From positions 291,448-355,447 of the forward strand of contig CALUOO010000002.1 of assembly GCA_944322345.1 (NCBI GenBank): DNA of 64,000 bases. Reading direction: 5' to 3'. The notes beneath the pieces are model-generated. The model ran no database searches, was not told the origin of the DNA, and was given only the letters and a program-made list of their open reading frames with translations. The stretch is from an uncultured Bacteroides sp. GTDB taxonomy: Bacteria; Bacteroidota; Bacteroidia; Bacteroidales; Bacteroidaceae. The position numbers were made by a program, and so were the translations under genes. This document shows positions 51,525-62,215 of the stretch, piece after piece. Within the stretch, counting starts at the first letter, position 1. The number at the start of each line of letters is the position of its first letter.

Positions 51525-52918
51525 AAATTTTCTGATTCTTCACGTGACCGTAACAACTGCTCTATGGCGGGTACATAATTATCGATGTCTCCCGCTCCTA
51601 ACACAATCAGGACTTCGAGCTTTTTATCTTTCAGCAGATTCAGTATCTCTGCCTTATTACAGAGGGTTTTCTCTACCTTTGGATTGAGGTTGTCGTAGAT
51701 TAATTGGCTGCTGACTCCGGGAATAGGTTGTTCGCGGGCAGGGTAGAGGTCGGTCAGTATTACCTCGTCTGCCAGCGACAGACTATCGGCAAAATCCTGA
51801 TAGAAATCTCTGGTTCGTGTATAGAGATGAGGCTGGAAGATGACTGTGATCTTCTTGTCACAATATAATTCGCGGATGGAATGTATACTTTGTCTGATTT
51901 CGGCAGGATGGTGTGCATAGTCACTCAGCAGAACGAACCGGTTATCTTTTATCTTGAAGTCGAATCGTCGGTCTACTCCCCGGAAGCTGGCCATTCCTTG
52001 TCTGATTTCTTCGTCTGTCACTCCGTTCAGATGGGCTAATGCCATGGCTGCTACGCCGTTCTCTATGTTGATGCTAACAGGAACCCCCAGTTGTATGTTG
52101 TTGATTCTTGTGTCTGGTGCGATGAAATCGATGATGATTTCTCCGTTTCCGATACGGATGTTTTCGGCATGAAAGTCTCCTTCATTGAGGGCGTATGTGT
52201 AGGTATGCACTCCTTGCTGTAGACGAGGCTGAAGGGCAAGTCCTTTATGGATAATTAAAGCACCTCCCGGTTGTATCAGACTGGTGTAATGCTCGAAGCT
52301 TTCCAGATATGCCTCTTTGGTCCCGTAGATGTCAAGGTGGTCGGGATCGGTCGCTGTGATGACCGACATATAGGGAGACAGCCAGTGAAATGACCGGTCG
52401 AATTCATCTGCTTCAATCACCGTGTAGGGACTTTGATGTGAAATCAGCAGATTAGTGCCATAGTTCTTGGATATTCCGCCGAGAAAAGCGGTACACTCTA
52501 CATGTGACTGATGGAGCAAGTGGGCAGCCATGGTAGAAGTTGTGGTTTTTCCATGTGTTCCAGCCACACAAAGTCCTTTGCTGGAATGTGTAATGGTGCC
52601 CAACACCTGTGCCCGCTTTTGTATTTCAAATCCGTTGCTGCGGAAAAACTCCAGCTCTTTATGGTCATGCGGTATGGCAGGAGTCAATACGACCAGTGTA
52701 GTCGCTTTGTCTTTGCAGCTTGCGGGAATCAGGTCGATATTTTCCTCGTAGTGTATTTGTGCTCCTTCAGCAATCAGACTTTCTGTAAGTGGAGTAGCTG
52801 TACGGTCGTATCCGGCTACTGCTTTCCCTTTGGAAAGGAAATAACGTACGAGAGCACTCATGCCTATGCCACCTGCTCCTACGAAATAGACTGATTTTAT
52901 GGTTTCAATGTTCATCAT
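51512..52918 (-). CDS. murC: UDP-N-acetylmuramate--L-alanine ligase MurC
   Basis: A 468-residue cytoplasmic Mur ligase that adds L-Ala to UDP-MurNAc. The N-terminal Rossmann domain has VYFVGAGGIGMSALVRYF. The ATP loop is GTHGKTTTSTMAAH. The central domain has EADEFDRSF and TDPDHLDIYG, and the C-terminal domain has DYAHHPAEIR. Its start overlaps the murG stop by 4 nt. The last codons (RVY, stop) lie inside the fourth copy of the 23-bp repeat, so the C-terminus has been shaped by the repeat or the reverse. Confidence 0.96.
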   Translation of the reverse strand: MMNIETIKSVYFVGAGGIGMSALVRYFLSKGKAVAGYDRTATPLTESLIAEGAQIHYEENIDLIPASCKDKATTLVVLTPAIPHDHKELEFFRSNGFEIQKRAQVLGTITHSSKGLCVAGTHGKTTTSTMAAHLLHQSHVECTAFLGGISKNYGTNLLISHQSPYTVIEADEFDRSFHWLSPYMSVITATDPDHLDIYGTKEAYLESFEHYTSLIQPGGALIIHKGLALQPRLQQGVHTYTYALNEGDFHAENIRIGNGEIIIDFIAPDTRINNIQLGVPVSINIENGVAAMALAHLNGVTDEEIRQGMASFRGVDRRFDFKIKDNRFVLLSDYAHHPAEIRQSIHSIRELYCDKKITVIFQPHLYTRTRDFYQDFADSLSLADEVILTDLYPAREQPIPGVSSQLIYDNLNPKVEKTLCNKAEILNLLKDKKLEVLIVLGAGDIDNYVPAIEQLLRSREESENLRVY

Positions 52919-54093
52919 TTCTTTTGATTGTTAGCGTTTGTTTCTTCTGCAAGCTTGATGACTTCTTCTGCAATCATCCGGGCAGAGTTGGGTAATGCAA
53001 GCTTTGAGATATTGTTGCTTAACTCTTTTAGTGCATTTTCGTCACCGACGGTCTTCAATGCAATATCTATCAATTGTTGCTCTGCATCAGCATCTTTGAC
53101 ATAAATAGCAGCATGCTTCTGAACCAATGCCAGCGCGTTTTTAGTCTGATGATCTTCGGCAACATTGGGTGACGGTACCAATATGACCGGCTTCCCTAAC
53201 AGACAGAATTCAGAGATTGATCCTGCACCGGCACGTGAGATAACCAGATCGGCAGCAGCATATGCAGCAGTCATGTCCTGTATGAAATCCGAAACATAGA
53301 GGTTGTCGGGTTTACCCATTCTGTTGACTGTTTCAGTGACTTGGGCAAAATAGTATTTCCCTGTTTGCCAGATAAACTGAATATGCTCGTTTGCCCGTAT
53401 TTGTGGTAATCCGGCAGTCAGTGTATTATTGATGGTACGTGCACCAAGGCTCCCTCCTAATATCAATACTGTCTTTTTCCCGGGCTGCAGACCGAATTTT
53501 TGTAAAGCAGTTTCTTTGGATATATTATTTTGAGTAAGATTTTGCCGTACAGGATTGCCAGTCAGAATAATTTTCTCTTTAGGGAAAAACTTCTCCATAC
53601 CGTCATAGGCCACACATATTTTCCGGGCGTTTTTGGCCAATAGCTTGTTGGTAACTCCGGCATAAGAGTTCTGCTCTTGAATAAGTGTCGGAACGCCCAT
53701 TATTCCAGCCATTTTCAGTGTCGGACCACTGGCATATCCTCCTACACCTACAGCCACTTGCGGACGGAAGCTTTTGATGATACTGCGTGCTTTCCACTGG
53801 CTGCGTGCCAGCTTGATAAGTACTGCGATATTTTTCCAGATATGCTTGCGGTCAAAGCCGGCAATCGGTAATCCGATTATTTCATAGCCGGCATCCGGCA
53901 CTCTTTGCATCTCCATTCGCCCTTCTGCTCCTACAAATAGAATTTTGCTATCTGGACGTAGCTCTGTGATTGCATTGGCTATGGATACAGCTGGGAAAAT
54001 ATGTCCTCCAGTTCCTCCTCCACTAATAATGATTCGCAGAGGCTGTTTGCTCTTTTGACTGACGGTTGCAGAACTGTTTTTAATTTTGTCCAT
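52915..54093 (-). CDS. murG: UDP-GlcNAc transferase MurG
   Basis: A 392-residue GT28 glycosyltransferase that makes lipid II from lipid I at the inner face of the membrane. The glycine loop is ISGGGTGGHIFPAVSIA; the second domain has ILGGSLGARTIN and SRAGAGSISEFCLLGKPVILVPSPNVAEDHQTKNA, the UDP-GlcNAc site. The first 18 residues are a polar extension before the core. It overlaps murC by 4 nt and follows ftsW after 17 nt. Confidence 0.96.
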   Translation of the reverse strand: MDKIKNSSATVSQKSKQPLRIIISGGGTGGHIFPAVSIANAITELRPDSKILFVGAEGRMEMQRVPDAGYEIIGLPIAGFDRKHIWKNIAVLIKLARSQWKARSIIKSFRPQVAVGVGGYASGPTLKMAGIMGVPTLIQEQNSYAGVTNKLLAKNARKICVAYDGMEKFFPKEKIILTGNPVRQNLTQNNISKETALQKFGLQPGKKTVLILGGSLGARTINNTLTAGLPQIRANEHIQFIWQTGKYYFAQVTETVNRMGKPDNLYVSDFIQDMTAAYAAADLVISRAGAGSISEFCLLGKPVILVPSPNVAEDHQTKNALALVQKHAAIYVKDADAEQQLIDIALKTVGDENALKELSNNISKLALPNSARMIAEEVIKLAEETNANNQKK

Positions 54094-54110
54094 ATATTAT
54101 AGATATCTTT

Positions 54111-55436
54111 TTATTCAAATTTTTCATCATTATTCAATACTTCGGAAGTTGGTTCTGCGGCAGTTTGCGCTTCAGATGGCAGCTCAGTTGTCAGAAGAGT
54201 CTGCTCTTGTTGGCTCAACTGGGCTTCTTGCATTTTTTGTTGTTCTTCCAGATGGGCTGTATATCGGCTCACACTGAGTATCATTCCAATATAAATACAG
54301 TTGATAAGTGTAGAAGTACCGCCACGACTGATAAGTGGTAACGGCTGTCCGGTGACGGGAGCCAGCCCTACTGCTACCATCATATTGAAGAGTGCTTGTA
54401 CAACCAGTAAAAGACCTATTCCAAGAACAAGAAATGCCGGGAATGCTCTGTCACATTTTTTTGCAATACGCCCGACGCGAATGAGCAGACATATATATAA
54501 GAATACAACAAAAATTCCTCCGGCAAGTCCCAGCTCCTCTACGATGATGGCATAGATGAAATCCGAAAAGGCCTGGCTGAGGAAATCGCGTTGTACAGAG
54601 TTTCCGGGGCCTTTCCCTATGGCATCGCTTGTAGCAACGGCAATACGCGCATGTGCAACTTGTGCGTTGTCGTCAATGTCGAACTTGGCAGCAGGAACTT
54701 TTTCTTGAGAAGTGAAATCCAAAATACGTCCCTTCCATGTCGTGAATCGGTGTCCCATAGGTATATTCTCCAGTTGCTTATCCGGAGTGACAAGCAGAAA
54801 ACTGACAAACAGTATGGCTGCCACAGCAATAGACCCTCCCAACCATAGGAGATATTTGGCAGAGATTCTTCCTATAAACATCATTAAATAGACGGTTACT
54901 CCTAATAGCATTGCCGTAGAGTAGTTCTCTGGTAAAATCAGAGCACAGGTGACTCCACAGATAATCAGGATTGTTTTGAATGCTTTAGGATTGGCTCCGT
55001 TCTCGTCTTGTTTCTTCGACAATGTAAAGGCTGTGACAATGATGGTGGCCATTTTGGCAAGTTCCGATGGTTGGAACTGGATGCCAAGCAACTGAATCCA
55101 TCGCCCTGCATTATTGGTCTTTTCAATCACCAGTATACCGGCAATATTGAGATTGTCGAATATCAGCAATAACAATAGGAATGGTATTGCAAAAAAGAAA
55201 AGAAGCAGGGGAAATGCCTGAAACCATTTATAAGGAATGTTGTGAAAGAGAACAACGAGGATGGTTCCGATAATAAGAAAAACACCGTGTCTTGTTATCG
55301 GATCCCAATGATTCCCCGTTTTATAAACGAGTGTACTGGATGCACTGAACACCTCGATGATTGAGATTAGACAGAGGCAAAGAAAAATGATCCAGATTAC
55401 CTTATCTCCTTTGAATATGTTTCTTAATAGATCCAC
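54111..55436 (-). CDS. ftsW: SEDS-family peptidoglycan polymerase FtsW
   Basis: A 441-residue membrane protein with about ten helices. SEDS motifs are seen: GRWIQLLGIQFQPSELAKM, PENYSTAMLL, and VTGQPLPLISRGGTS near the C-terminus. FtsW polymerises septal glycan together with the FtsI transpeptidase. The C-terminal cytoplasmic tail (about 385-441) is rich in Gln and Glu. The position between murD and murG is the normal dcw order. Confidence 0.94.
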   Translation of the reverse strand: MDLLRNIFKGDKVIWIIFLCLCLISIIEVFSASSTLVYKTGNHWDPITRHGVFLIIGTILVVLFHNIPYKWFQAFPLLLFFFAIPFLLLLLIFDNLNIAGILVIEKTNNAGRWIQLLGIQFQPSELAKMATIIVTAFTLSKKQDENGANPKAFKTILIICGVTCALILPENYSTAMLLGVTVYLMMFIGRISAKYLLWLGGSIAVAAILFVSFLLVTPDKQLENIPMGHRFTTWKGRILDFTSQEKVPAAKFDIDDNAQVAHARIAVATSDAIGKGPGNSVQRDFLSQAFSDFIYAIIVEELGLAGGIFVVFLYICLLIRVGRIAKKCDRAFPAFLVLGIGLLLVVQALFNMMVAVGLAPVTGQPLPLISRGGTSTLINCIYIGMILSVSRYTAHLEEQQKMQEAQLSQQEQTLLTTELPSEAQTAAEPTSEVLNNDEKFE

Positions 55437-55461
55437 GATTCTGAATTGTGATGTTGTTGTA

Positions 55462-56796
55462 TTATAATTCTCTTACGTATTTTTTAAATTGTTCTCCTCG
55501 GTCTTCATAACTGTTGAACAGATCGAACGAAGCACAACATGGGCTCAGCAGAACAGTTTCTCCTTTTTTTGCAAGTTTGTAAGCTGCTTCTACTGCATCT
55601 TTCATTCCCGTTTGGATGTCTGCTGTAGGCAGTCCAAGAGGATCGAAGAACTCATGAAGTTTTTCATTATGCAATCCCAGGAAAACGAGTGCAGAACATT
55701 TGCTGCGAACTAATTCTTCTATTTCTGAATAATCGTTTCCTTTATCTTTTCCGCCAAGAATCAGAACAACCTTAGTTGTCATACTTTGCAGGGCATACCA
55801 GCAGGAGTTGACATTAGTAGCTTTTGAGTCATTGATGAAATCTATTCCTCGTACGCGGGTTACTTTTTCCAGTCTGTGCTCCACTCCTTTGAAGTCAGAA
55901 AGTGCTTTGCGGATATCTTCTTTGGCAATTCCTGCCAGATTTGCCGATATACCGGCAGCAAGCGAGTTGTAGAGGTTGTGCTGACCTGTCAGTGCCAGTT
56001 CTTCCTGCTCCATGTTGAATGCGATAGGCTCTGTGATTCTTACTTCGCTATCCTCTACATAGGCGATAGCTCCATCTTCTTTTACGGCGGCAAAAGGATA
56101 TAAGTGGGCTTTGATTCCATGTCTGTCCAGTTCACGTTTGATGATAGGGTCGTCATTCCAGAAAATGAAGGCATCGTCTGGCGTCTGGTTTTGAGTGATT
56201 CGGAACTTGGCGTCTATGTAGTTTTGCATACAATGTTCATAGCGGTCTAAGTGGTCGGGTGTTATGTTCATTAGCACCGCTATGTTTGCACGGAAGTTAT
56301 ACATGTTGTCCAGTTGGAAAGAGCTCAGCTCAATCACATAATAATCGTGATGTTCTTCTGCTACCTGAAGTGCCAGACTTCTACCGATATTTCCAGCCAG
56401 ACCGACATTCAGTCCTGCGCTTTTGAATATATGATAGATTAGTGAAGTTGTGGTAGTTTTTCCGTTCGAACCGGTGATACAGACCATTTTGGCATCCGTA
56501 TAGCGACCCGCAAATTCAATTTCTGAAATAATGGGAATGTTCTTTTCCTTCAACTTCAGGATGATTGGAGCATCATTGGGGATGCCGGGACTTTTTATTA
56601 CTTCGTCCGCATTTAAGATGAGTGCTTCTGTGTGACTGCCCTCTTCCCATGTGATCTGGTGATTGTCTAAAAGAGTCTTATACTTGTCTTTAATAGTCGA
56701 CATGTCTGATACAAAAGTATCAAATCCTTTGACCTTTGCCAGTACAGCTGCACCGGCTCCGCTTTCACCTGCTCCTAAAATTACAATTCTTTTCAT
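55462..56796 (-). CDS. murD: UDP-MurNAc-L-Ala--D-glutamate ligase MurD
   Basis: A 444-residue Mur ligase from ATG 56796 (MKRIVILGAGESGAGAAVLA), which starts exactly at the Rossmann fold; the open frame further upstream to 56889 adds 31 Gln/Asn-rich residues unlike the family. The ATP loop is CITGSNGKTTTTSLIYH; further motifs are IELSSFQLD, NITPDHLDRY and NDSKATN. It adds D-Glu. The 119-nt spacer after mraY contains GTTGCAAG direct repeats 15 nt apart and no clear promoter. Confidence 0.95.
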   Translation of the reverse strand: MKRIVILGAGESGAGAAVLAKVKGFDTFVSDMSTIKDKYKTLLDNHQITWEEGSHTEALILNADEVIKSPGIPNDAPIILKLKEKNIPIISEIEFAGRYTDAKMVCITGSNGKTTTTSLIYHIFKSAGLNVGLAGNIGRSLALQVAEEHHDYYVIELSSFQLDNMYNFRANIAVLMNITPDHLDRYEHCMQNYIDAKFRITQNQTPDDAFIFWNDDPIIKRELDRHGIKAHLYPFAAVKEDGAIAYVEDSEVRITEPIAFNMEQEELALTGQHNLYNSLAAGISANLAGIAKEDIRKALSDFKGVEHRLEKVTRVRGIDFINDSKATNVNSCWYALQSMTTKVVLILGGKDKGNDYSEIEELVRSKCSALVFLGLHNEKLHEFFDPLGLPTADIQTGMKDAVEAAYKLAKKGETVLLSPCCASFDLFNSYEDRGEQFKKYVREL

Positions 56797-56915
56797 TTCC
56801 TTATTTGATACTACCGGCAGTGCCGTATAGTTATGTTTTTGTTGCAAGTTTTGGGTTTGACTTTGCAGTATTGTTACAAGCACTTGCAACAGATAGCTTG
56901 CAACGATATGCTTTG

Positions 56916-58184
56916 TTATCGTATTTTTAATGTAATGATGGTAATTGCAGCCAATACAATGGTTACAATCCAGAAGCGTACGGTAATTTTAGACTCATGG
57001 AATAGCTTTTCCGGTTGAGTAAATTTTACTGTACATCCCGGCTCTATCAGACTCATGGAAGTACGGAAATGGTCGTGAATCGGTGTCCGTTTGAATAAGC
57101 GTTGTTTGACTCCTTTCCGTTTCCCCATTTTGTAGTAGAACCGTTGTAAAATGACTGATAGATTTTCCACAAGAAATACTCCACATAAAATTGGAATCAA
57201 TAATTCTTTATGGATGATGATAGCAAACACTGCGATAATTCCTCCGATAGTAAGGCTTCCCGTATCACCCATGAAAACTTGTGCAGGATATGCATTATAC
57301 CATAGGAAACCAATTAATGCTCCGATGAAGGCACAGATGAAAATAACAAGTTCTTCCGATCCCGGAATATACATGATATTCAAGTAGCTGGCGAATTCGA
57401 TGTGTGAGGAAACATAAGCCAGTATTCCTAATGTGACTCCAATGATGGCTGAGTTTCCGGCAGCCATTCCATCCATTCCATCGTTCAAGTTTGCTCCATT
57501 AGAGACTGCTGTAACTACAAAAATAGTTACGATGACGAATAATATCCAGCCTGCTTCTTGTGCATGGTCGCCCATGAATGCCACAAAATCGGCATAATCA
57601 AGATTATTACTTTTGAGGAAAGGGATAGTGGTTTGAGTAGATTTTACATTATTGTTCTTATGTATCACTTCCATCTCCTGACCGGGCTTATGTATTTCGA
57701 TGTTTTCACGTATTACGACATCCGGACTCAAATACAGAGTGAGCCCGACAATTAATCCCAAACCTACCTGACCGATGATTTTGAATTTCCCGTGTAAGCC
57801 CTCTTTGTCTTTCTTGAATATTTTGATATAGTCATCGGCAAATCCGAGTGATCCCAGCCATACGGTAGTTATCAGCATTAATATCATGTATATATTATGT
57901 AGCTTTCCTAGTAATAGGCAAGGAATAAGGATTGCTACAATAATAATGATTCCTCCCATGCTTGGAACTCCGACCTTGTTGACTCCAAACGGATCTGTTT
58001 TTGCATCACGTTGTGTCTCGGTAATTTGTTTACGTTTCAGCAGATTGATGAATTTATCACCCCAGATACTTGAAATCAGTAATGCCAGAATGACTGCCAT
58101 CAGTGCGCGGAAAGATGTGTAAGCAAACATCCCTGCTCCGGGGAAGTTTAGCTGATTCAGCCATTCAAACAGATAATATAGCAT
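56916..58184 (-). CDS. mraY: Phospho-MurNAc-pentapeptide transferase MraY
   Basis: A 422-residue membrane enzyme that makes lipid I. Key acids are in FADDYIKIFKKDKEGLHGKFK, NLNDGMDGMAAG and FMGDTGSLTIGG, with the cytoplasmic HDHFR-type loop KRTPIHDHFRTS. It is about 60 residues longer than E. coli MraY because of an inserted polar segment (about residues 175-215, containing HKPGQEMEVIHKNNN), an insertion also found in other Bacteroidetes. It starts 13 nt after murE. Confidence 0.95.
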   Translation of the reverse strand: MLYYLFEWLNQLNFPGAGMFAYTSFRALMAVILALLISSIWGDKFINLLKRKQITETQRDAKTDPFGVNKVGVPSMGGIIIIVAILIPCLLLGKLHNIYMILMLITTVWLGSLGFADDYIKIFKKDKEGLHGKFKIIGQVGLGLIVGLTLYLSPDVVIRENIEIHKPGQEMEVIHKNNNVKSTQTTIPFLKSNNLDYADFVAFMGDHAQEAGWILFVIVTIFVVTAVSNGANLNDGMDGMAAGNSAIIGVTLGILAYVSSHIEFASYLNIMYIPGSEELVIFICAFIGALIGFLWYNAYPAQVFMGDTGSLTIGGIIAVFAIIIHKELLIPILCGVFLVENLSVILQRFYYKMGKRKGVKQRLFKRTPIHDHFRTSMSLIEPGCTVKFTQPEKLFHESKITVRFWIVTIVLAAITIITLKIR

Positions 58185-58197
58185 AGTTATAATGTTT

Positions 58198-59649
58198 TTA
58201 GTTAAAGAACTCTTTTACTATTTCCTTATCATCAAAATGGTGTTTTACACCTTTTATTTCCTGATAGTTTTCATGACCTTTACCTGCGATAAGAATCACG
58301 TCTCCTTTCTCAGCCAACATGCATGCTGTGTGAATGGCTTCTTTGCGGTCGGTAATACTGAGCGTTTTCTTCATGTCATCAGTGTCCAGTCCAGCAAGCA
58401 TATCTTTGATGATCTCTTGCGGTTCTTCAAATCTCGGATTGTCTGAGGTTATAATCAGGCGATCGCTTGCTTTGGCTGCCTCTTTAGCCATAATAGGACG
58501 TTTCCCTTTGTCTCGATTTCCTCCGGCTCCTACCACTGTTATTACTTTCCCTTTGCCCTCCAATACTTCGTGAATGGCATTCAGTACATTTACCAGTGCA
58601 TCAGGTGTATGAGCATAGTCTACAATGGCAGTATATCCTTTGGGTGAACGGATGGCCTCAAATCTGCCGGTTACAGGGTGCAGAGTGCTCAAAGCAATCA
58701 GGACCTCTTCTTCCTCTTTCCCTAACAATACGGCTGCACCGAATACTGCCAGCAGATTGTATGCATTGAATCGTCCGATAAAGGGAACGGCAAGTTCGTG
58801 ATTGTTGAAATCGAGCAACATTCCTTCAAAATGCGATTCTAATACCCGTCCTTTAAAGTCGCTTAAACTTCGAAGTGAATATGTATATACTTTGGCACGG
58901 CTGTTCTGTGTCATTACCAGACCGTTTTTGTCATCCAGATTGGTCAGGCAGAAAGCATCTTTGGGCATATCGTCAAAGAATTTTTTCTTTGCTTTCAGGT
59001 AGTTCTCCACTGTCTTGTGATAATCCAGATGGTCACGAGTCAGGTTGGTAAAGATACCACCTGCAAATTTCAGCCCGCTAATACGTTTTTGTGCGATGGC
59101 ATGTGAGCTGACTTCCATAAAAGCATAGCTGCATCCTTTATCTGCCATCTCTCCCAACAGACGGTTCAGTGTGATGGGATCGGGAGTTGTATGATCTGTT
59201 GGTACGGCTTCATCGTCTATATAGTTACAAACAGTAGAAATCAGTCCCACTTTATATCCGAATTTCCGGAATATATTATATAATAAGGTGGCAATAGTGG
59301 TTTTCCCGTTGGTTCCGGTCACTCCTACCAGTTTCAATCTCTTTGTCGGATTTCCATAGAAAGTGGTTGCTATCTTGCCAACGCAGTCTTCACTGTCTTT
59401 TACTTGGATATAAGTAACATCCTCGTCTCTGTCTTGTGGCATGGACTCACAGAGAATAGCTGTCGCTCCTTTCTGTATGGCAGCTGTTATATAGTTGTGT
59501 CCGTCTGCCTGTGTCCCGCGTACGGCCATAAAGAGATGTCCTTTCTCTATTAGTCGTGAGTCGATGTTGACTCCGGTGATTTCCCGGTCTATATTGCCAC
59601 AGACTACTTCTGCTTGTATTCCTTTCAGTAATTCTTTTAACAACATCAT
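58198..59649 (-). CDS. murE: UDP-MurNAc-tripeptide synthetase MurE (meso-DAP type)
   Basis: A 483-residue Mur ligase. The ATP loop is [17 protein letters not shown]; the carbamylated-Lys region is near YLKAKKKFF and the C-terminal domain has [13 protein letters not shown]. The motif [10 protein letters not shown] carries DNPR, which marks meso-diaminopimelate rather than lysine as the third residue. It lies between ftsI and mraY with short gaps. Confidence 0.95.
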   Translation of the reverse strand: MMLLKELLKGIQAEVVCGNIDREITGVNIDSRLIEKGHLFMAVRGTQADGHNYITAAIQKGATAILCESMPQDRDEDVTYIQVKDSEDCVGKIATTFYGNPTKRLKLVGVTGTNGKTTIATLLYNIFRKFGYKVGLISTVCNYIDDEAVPTDHTTPDPITLNRLLGEMADKGCSYAFMEVSSHAIAQKRISGLKFAGGIFTNLTRDHLDYHKTVENYLKAKKKFFDDMPKDAFCLTNLDDKNGLVMTQNSRAKVYTYSLRSLSDFKGRVLESHFEGMLLDFNNHELAVPFIGRFNAYNLLAVFGAAVLLGKEEEEVLIALSTLHPVTGRFEAIRSPKGYTAIVDYAHTPDALVNVLNAIHEVLEGKGKVITVVGAGGNRDKGKRPIMAKEAAKASDRLIITSDNPRFEEPQEIIKDMLAGLDTDDMKKTLSITDRKEAIHTACMLAEKGDVILIAGKGHENYQEIKGVKHHFDDKEIVKEFFN

Positions 59650-59680
59650 CTTATTTCTTTCTTTTATCGTTGGTCCTTTT

Positions 59681-61834
59681 TTATCTTAGTTCCAGTGTGA
59701 CGGTCTGTCCTTTTTTTACTGTGGTCCCACTGGCTATTGACTGTTTCCTTACTTTTCCCACGCCTGTAAGCCGAACTTTCAGTCCTTTGCTCTCAAGCAG
59801 ATATACAGCATCTTTGGCACCCATACCGATTACATTTGGCACAAAGTTTCTCATGTTGTTCCGGCTTTCCATCACTACCGACTGGGCGACCGTCGAGGTG
59901 CTTCCCCATATCTCTTTGGCTGATGATTCGCTGATATTGCCTTGTATCTTGATGCCCAATGCGTCCAATACCACTTTTGCTTCCCGCAGCTCGCCTGTCT
60001 TCACATCTGGAATCACGACACTGTTGCTGTCTATGGCGTTAGTCAGCGGAAGCCGAAGATCTTTGGCATATACTCTTTCTGCAATTTTGCTGAATACACT
60101 TCCTGCCATTAATCCTCCAGAAGCAGGAAGTCCGGGTTTCTGGATGGAGACAATCATACTGTATTTGGGTGCTTCTGATGGGAAGTAGCCACAGAAGCTG
60201 ACCAGATAGTTGGTCCTACCGGTCTTATACCCGGCAGTACCTTGCGAAATCTGTGCCGTTCCGGTCTTTCCGGATACATGGAACTGCTTGCTACCGGCGG
60301 GTTTGGCCAGCCCTTCGCCTACTACTTTACGCAATATTTCCCTGATTTGTGCCAATGTTTTGTCTGAGCATATTTTAGGATTGATTACTTCTGTCGGGTA
60401 TTCCTTGACAATCTCTCCGTCTTTCATAATTGCCTTTACAAATTTGGGCCTTACCGAAACGCCATTGTTGGCTATTGCATTGTAGAAAGTAAGTATGTTG
60501 ATAGGAGGCACCTGTGTCTCATATCCGATACTCATCCACGGTAGGGTAGTTTTTGCAAAATAACGTTCCTTTGGCCCTTTAATGTTCGGTTTTCCTTCTC
60601 CAGCAATTTGCAGGTGAAGCGGCTGGTCGATACTCATCCGTTTTAGCCCGTCTACGAATTTCTGAGGATCTTTTTTGTAGAATTCGTCGATAATCATGGA
60701 GGTACCAACGTTCGAAGAAACTTCCAGAATTTCGGTTACAGTCAGTTTCCCGTATCCTCCACGATGCCAGTTATGGTCTTTCATAACCCGTCCGTACATT
60801 GGCTTTTGTCCGTTTCCGGTGTCCACTATGTAGTCGGGAGTGATTTTGCCATCCTCCAGCGCTACCATAATCGAAGCTGTTTTGAATGTTGATCCCGGTT
60901 CCAGCATGTCGCTGATGGCATTGTTCCGTATTTCATAATATTCGCCGTCTTTTCCCTGAGTCATGTTGACAATGGCTTTCACTTCTCCGGTGGCCACTTC
61001 CATCAGTACTACCACTCCTACACTGGCGTTCAGCTCTTTCAGCTTGTCCACCAATGCTTTTTCACAGATGTCCTGCATGTCTACGTCGATTGTGGTAATC
61101 AGATCGCAGCCGTCTACCGGGGGTACGTCTACAATATTCAGGTATTTGTTCATCACCTTCTGGCGATGATACTGTCCCACTCTTCCTTTCAATACGGTGT
61201 CAAAGGCAAGTTCCAGTCCGTTTTTAGCCCCTTGTGCCGTGTCCGGATAGACATCGCCCAGTGTGCGTGCGGCCAGCGAGCCAAATGGCTTTTTCCGCTG
61301 ATTATAGGGAAGCTCTATCAGTCCACTCCGGTTGCGCCCCAAGCGGAAGACTGGCAGTTGTTTTACTTCTTTCAGCTGAATGTACGAGATACGTTTCGGA
61401 TACAGCAGGTAATAGCGGCTTTTCATCCGTCTTCCCTTGCGTATATGTGCCTTGAATTTTGCTGCACTTTGATCCGGGAATATCCGGTGCAGTCCATCGC
61501 AGATAGAATCAAGGTTGGCTGTCAGCATCGAATCGCGTAATGCCTGATCTTTCTTTTTTCTCTTTTCGTCTCTTTCTCCGGACATGAAGTCCATGTAGAT
61601 ACGATATTCGGGCAGGGAACTTGCCATTAATTTTCCGTCGGACGAGATGATATTTCCCCGGTTGGTGGGTAATGGCTTGCTCACGCTTACGAAACGATCG
61701 GCCACTTCTTGCCAGTATTGTCGTTCGGCAAACATTGTAATGCCTGCTTTCACAACAATCGCTATGCCTATCAACGCCATCACAAGGACGACGAAGAAAT
61801 AGCGGGTCATTATACTCTTTTTATTAACTGCCAC
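59681..61834 (-). CDS. ftsI: Septal penicillin-binding protein FtsI with PASTA domain
   Basis: A 717-residue class B transpeptidase. An N-terminal membrane helix (about 11-31) is followed by a pedestal domain ([19 protein letters not shown]). The transpeptidase domain has the triad STFK (about Ser311), SSN (about 372) and KTG (about 521). The C-terminal 110 residues form a PASTA-type region ([13 protein letters not shown]..., [20 protein letters not shown]), a feature of Bacteroidetes and Gram-positive septal PBPs but not of E. coli FtsI. It works with FtsW and is 24 nt downstream of ftsL. Confidence 0.95.
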   Translation of the reverse strand: MAVNKKSIMTRYFFVVLVMALIGIAIVVKAGITMFAERQYWQEVADRFVSVSKPLPTNRGNIISSDGKLMASSLPEYRIYMDFMSGERDEKRKKKDQALRDSMLTANLDSICDGLHRIFPDQSAAKFKAHIRKGRRMKSRYYLLYPKRISYIQLKEVKQLPVFRLGRNRSGLIELPYNQRKKPFGSLAARTLGDVYPDTAQGAKNGLELAFDTVLKGRVGQYHRQKVMNKYLNIVDVPPVDGCDLITTIDVDMQDICEKALVDKLKELNASVGVVVLMEVATGEVKAIVNMTQGKDGEYYEIRNNAISDMLEPGSTFKTASIMVALEDGKITPDYIVDTGNGQKPMYGRVMKDHNWHRGGYGKLTVTEILEVSSNVGTSMIIDEFYKKDPQKFVDGLKRMSIDQPLHLQIAGEGKPNIKGPKERYFAKTTLPWMSIGYETQVPPINILTFYNAIANNGVSVRPKFVKAIMKDGEIVKEYPTEVINPKICSDKTLAQIREILRKVVGEGLAKPAGSKQFHVSGKTGTAQISQGTAGYKTGRTNYLVSFCGYFPSEAPKYSMIVSIQKPGLPASGGLMAGSVFSKIAERVYAKDLRLPLTNAIDSNSVVIPDVKTGELREAKVVLDALGIKIQGNISESSAKEIWGSTSTVAQSVVMESRNNMRNFVPNVIGMGAKDAVYLLESKGLKVRLTGVGKVRKQSIASGTTVKKGQTVTLELR

Positions 61835-61858
61835 AATCTGTCTTTTTAATACTCAATA

Positions 61859-62203
61859 TCATTTAATTAAATAAGGAGGATTGGTCGATGTCTGCAGATC
61901 GCTCTCTTTGGTGGATATGTATTCCTCAATGCGCGATTGCCTGCTTTTCTCCATAAGCTCTGAACTACGTGTCAGGGCGTCATATTTAATGTCGGTCAAC
62001 TCCTTTTTCAAACGGTCTATTTCAATCTGTTCCTGTTGGCTGGCATAGCGGTTGTGTATGTAGAAAATCACAAACAGAATGATCAGAGCCAGCAGTTTGG
62101 CCTGTCTCCGGAAGAAATCTGTTGCTAAAATATCTCCTCCCAATATACTCTTTAGCGAGGTACGTTTTTTTTTCTTTTCGTTCTTGTTCGTAGAGCTTTC
62201 CAT
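61859..62203 (-). CDS. ftsL: FtsL-like cell division protein
   Basis: A 114-residue bitopic protein: a Lys-rich cytoplasmic start (NKNEKKKKRTSLKS), one membrane helix (about residues 35-51, AKLLALIILFVIFYIHN) and a periplasmic coiled coil (about 52-95, QQEQIEIDRLKKELTDIKYDALTRSSEL). The sequence is too short and variable for homology by eye; the call rests on this layout and on its place between rsmH and ftsI, where FtsL is always found. Confidence 0.85.
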   Translation of the reverse strand: MESSTNKNEKKKKRTSLKSILGGDILATDFFRRQAKLLALIILFVIFYIHNRYASQQEQIEIDRLKKELTDIKYDALTRSSELMEKSRQSRIEEYISTKESDLQTSTNPPYLIK

Positions 62204-62215
62204 ATCTTTAGTCCT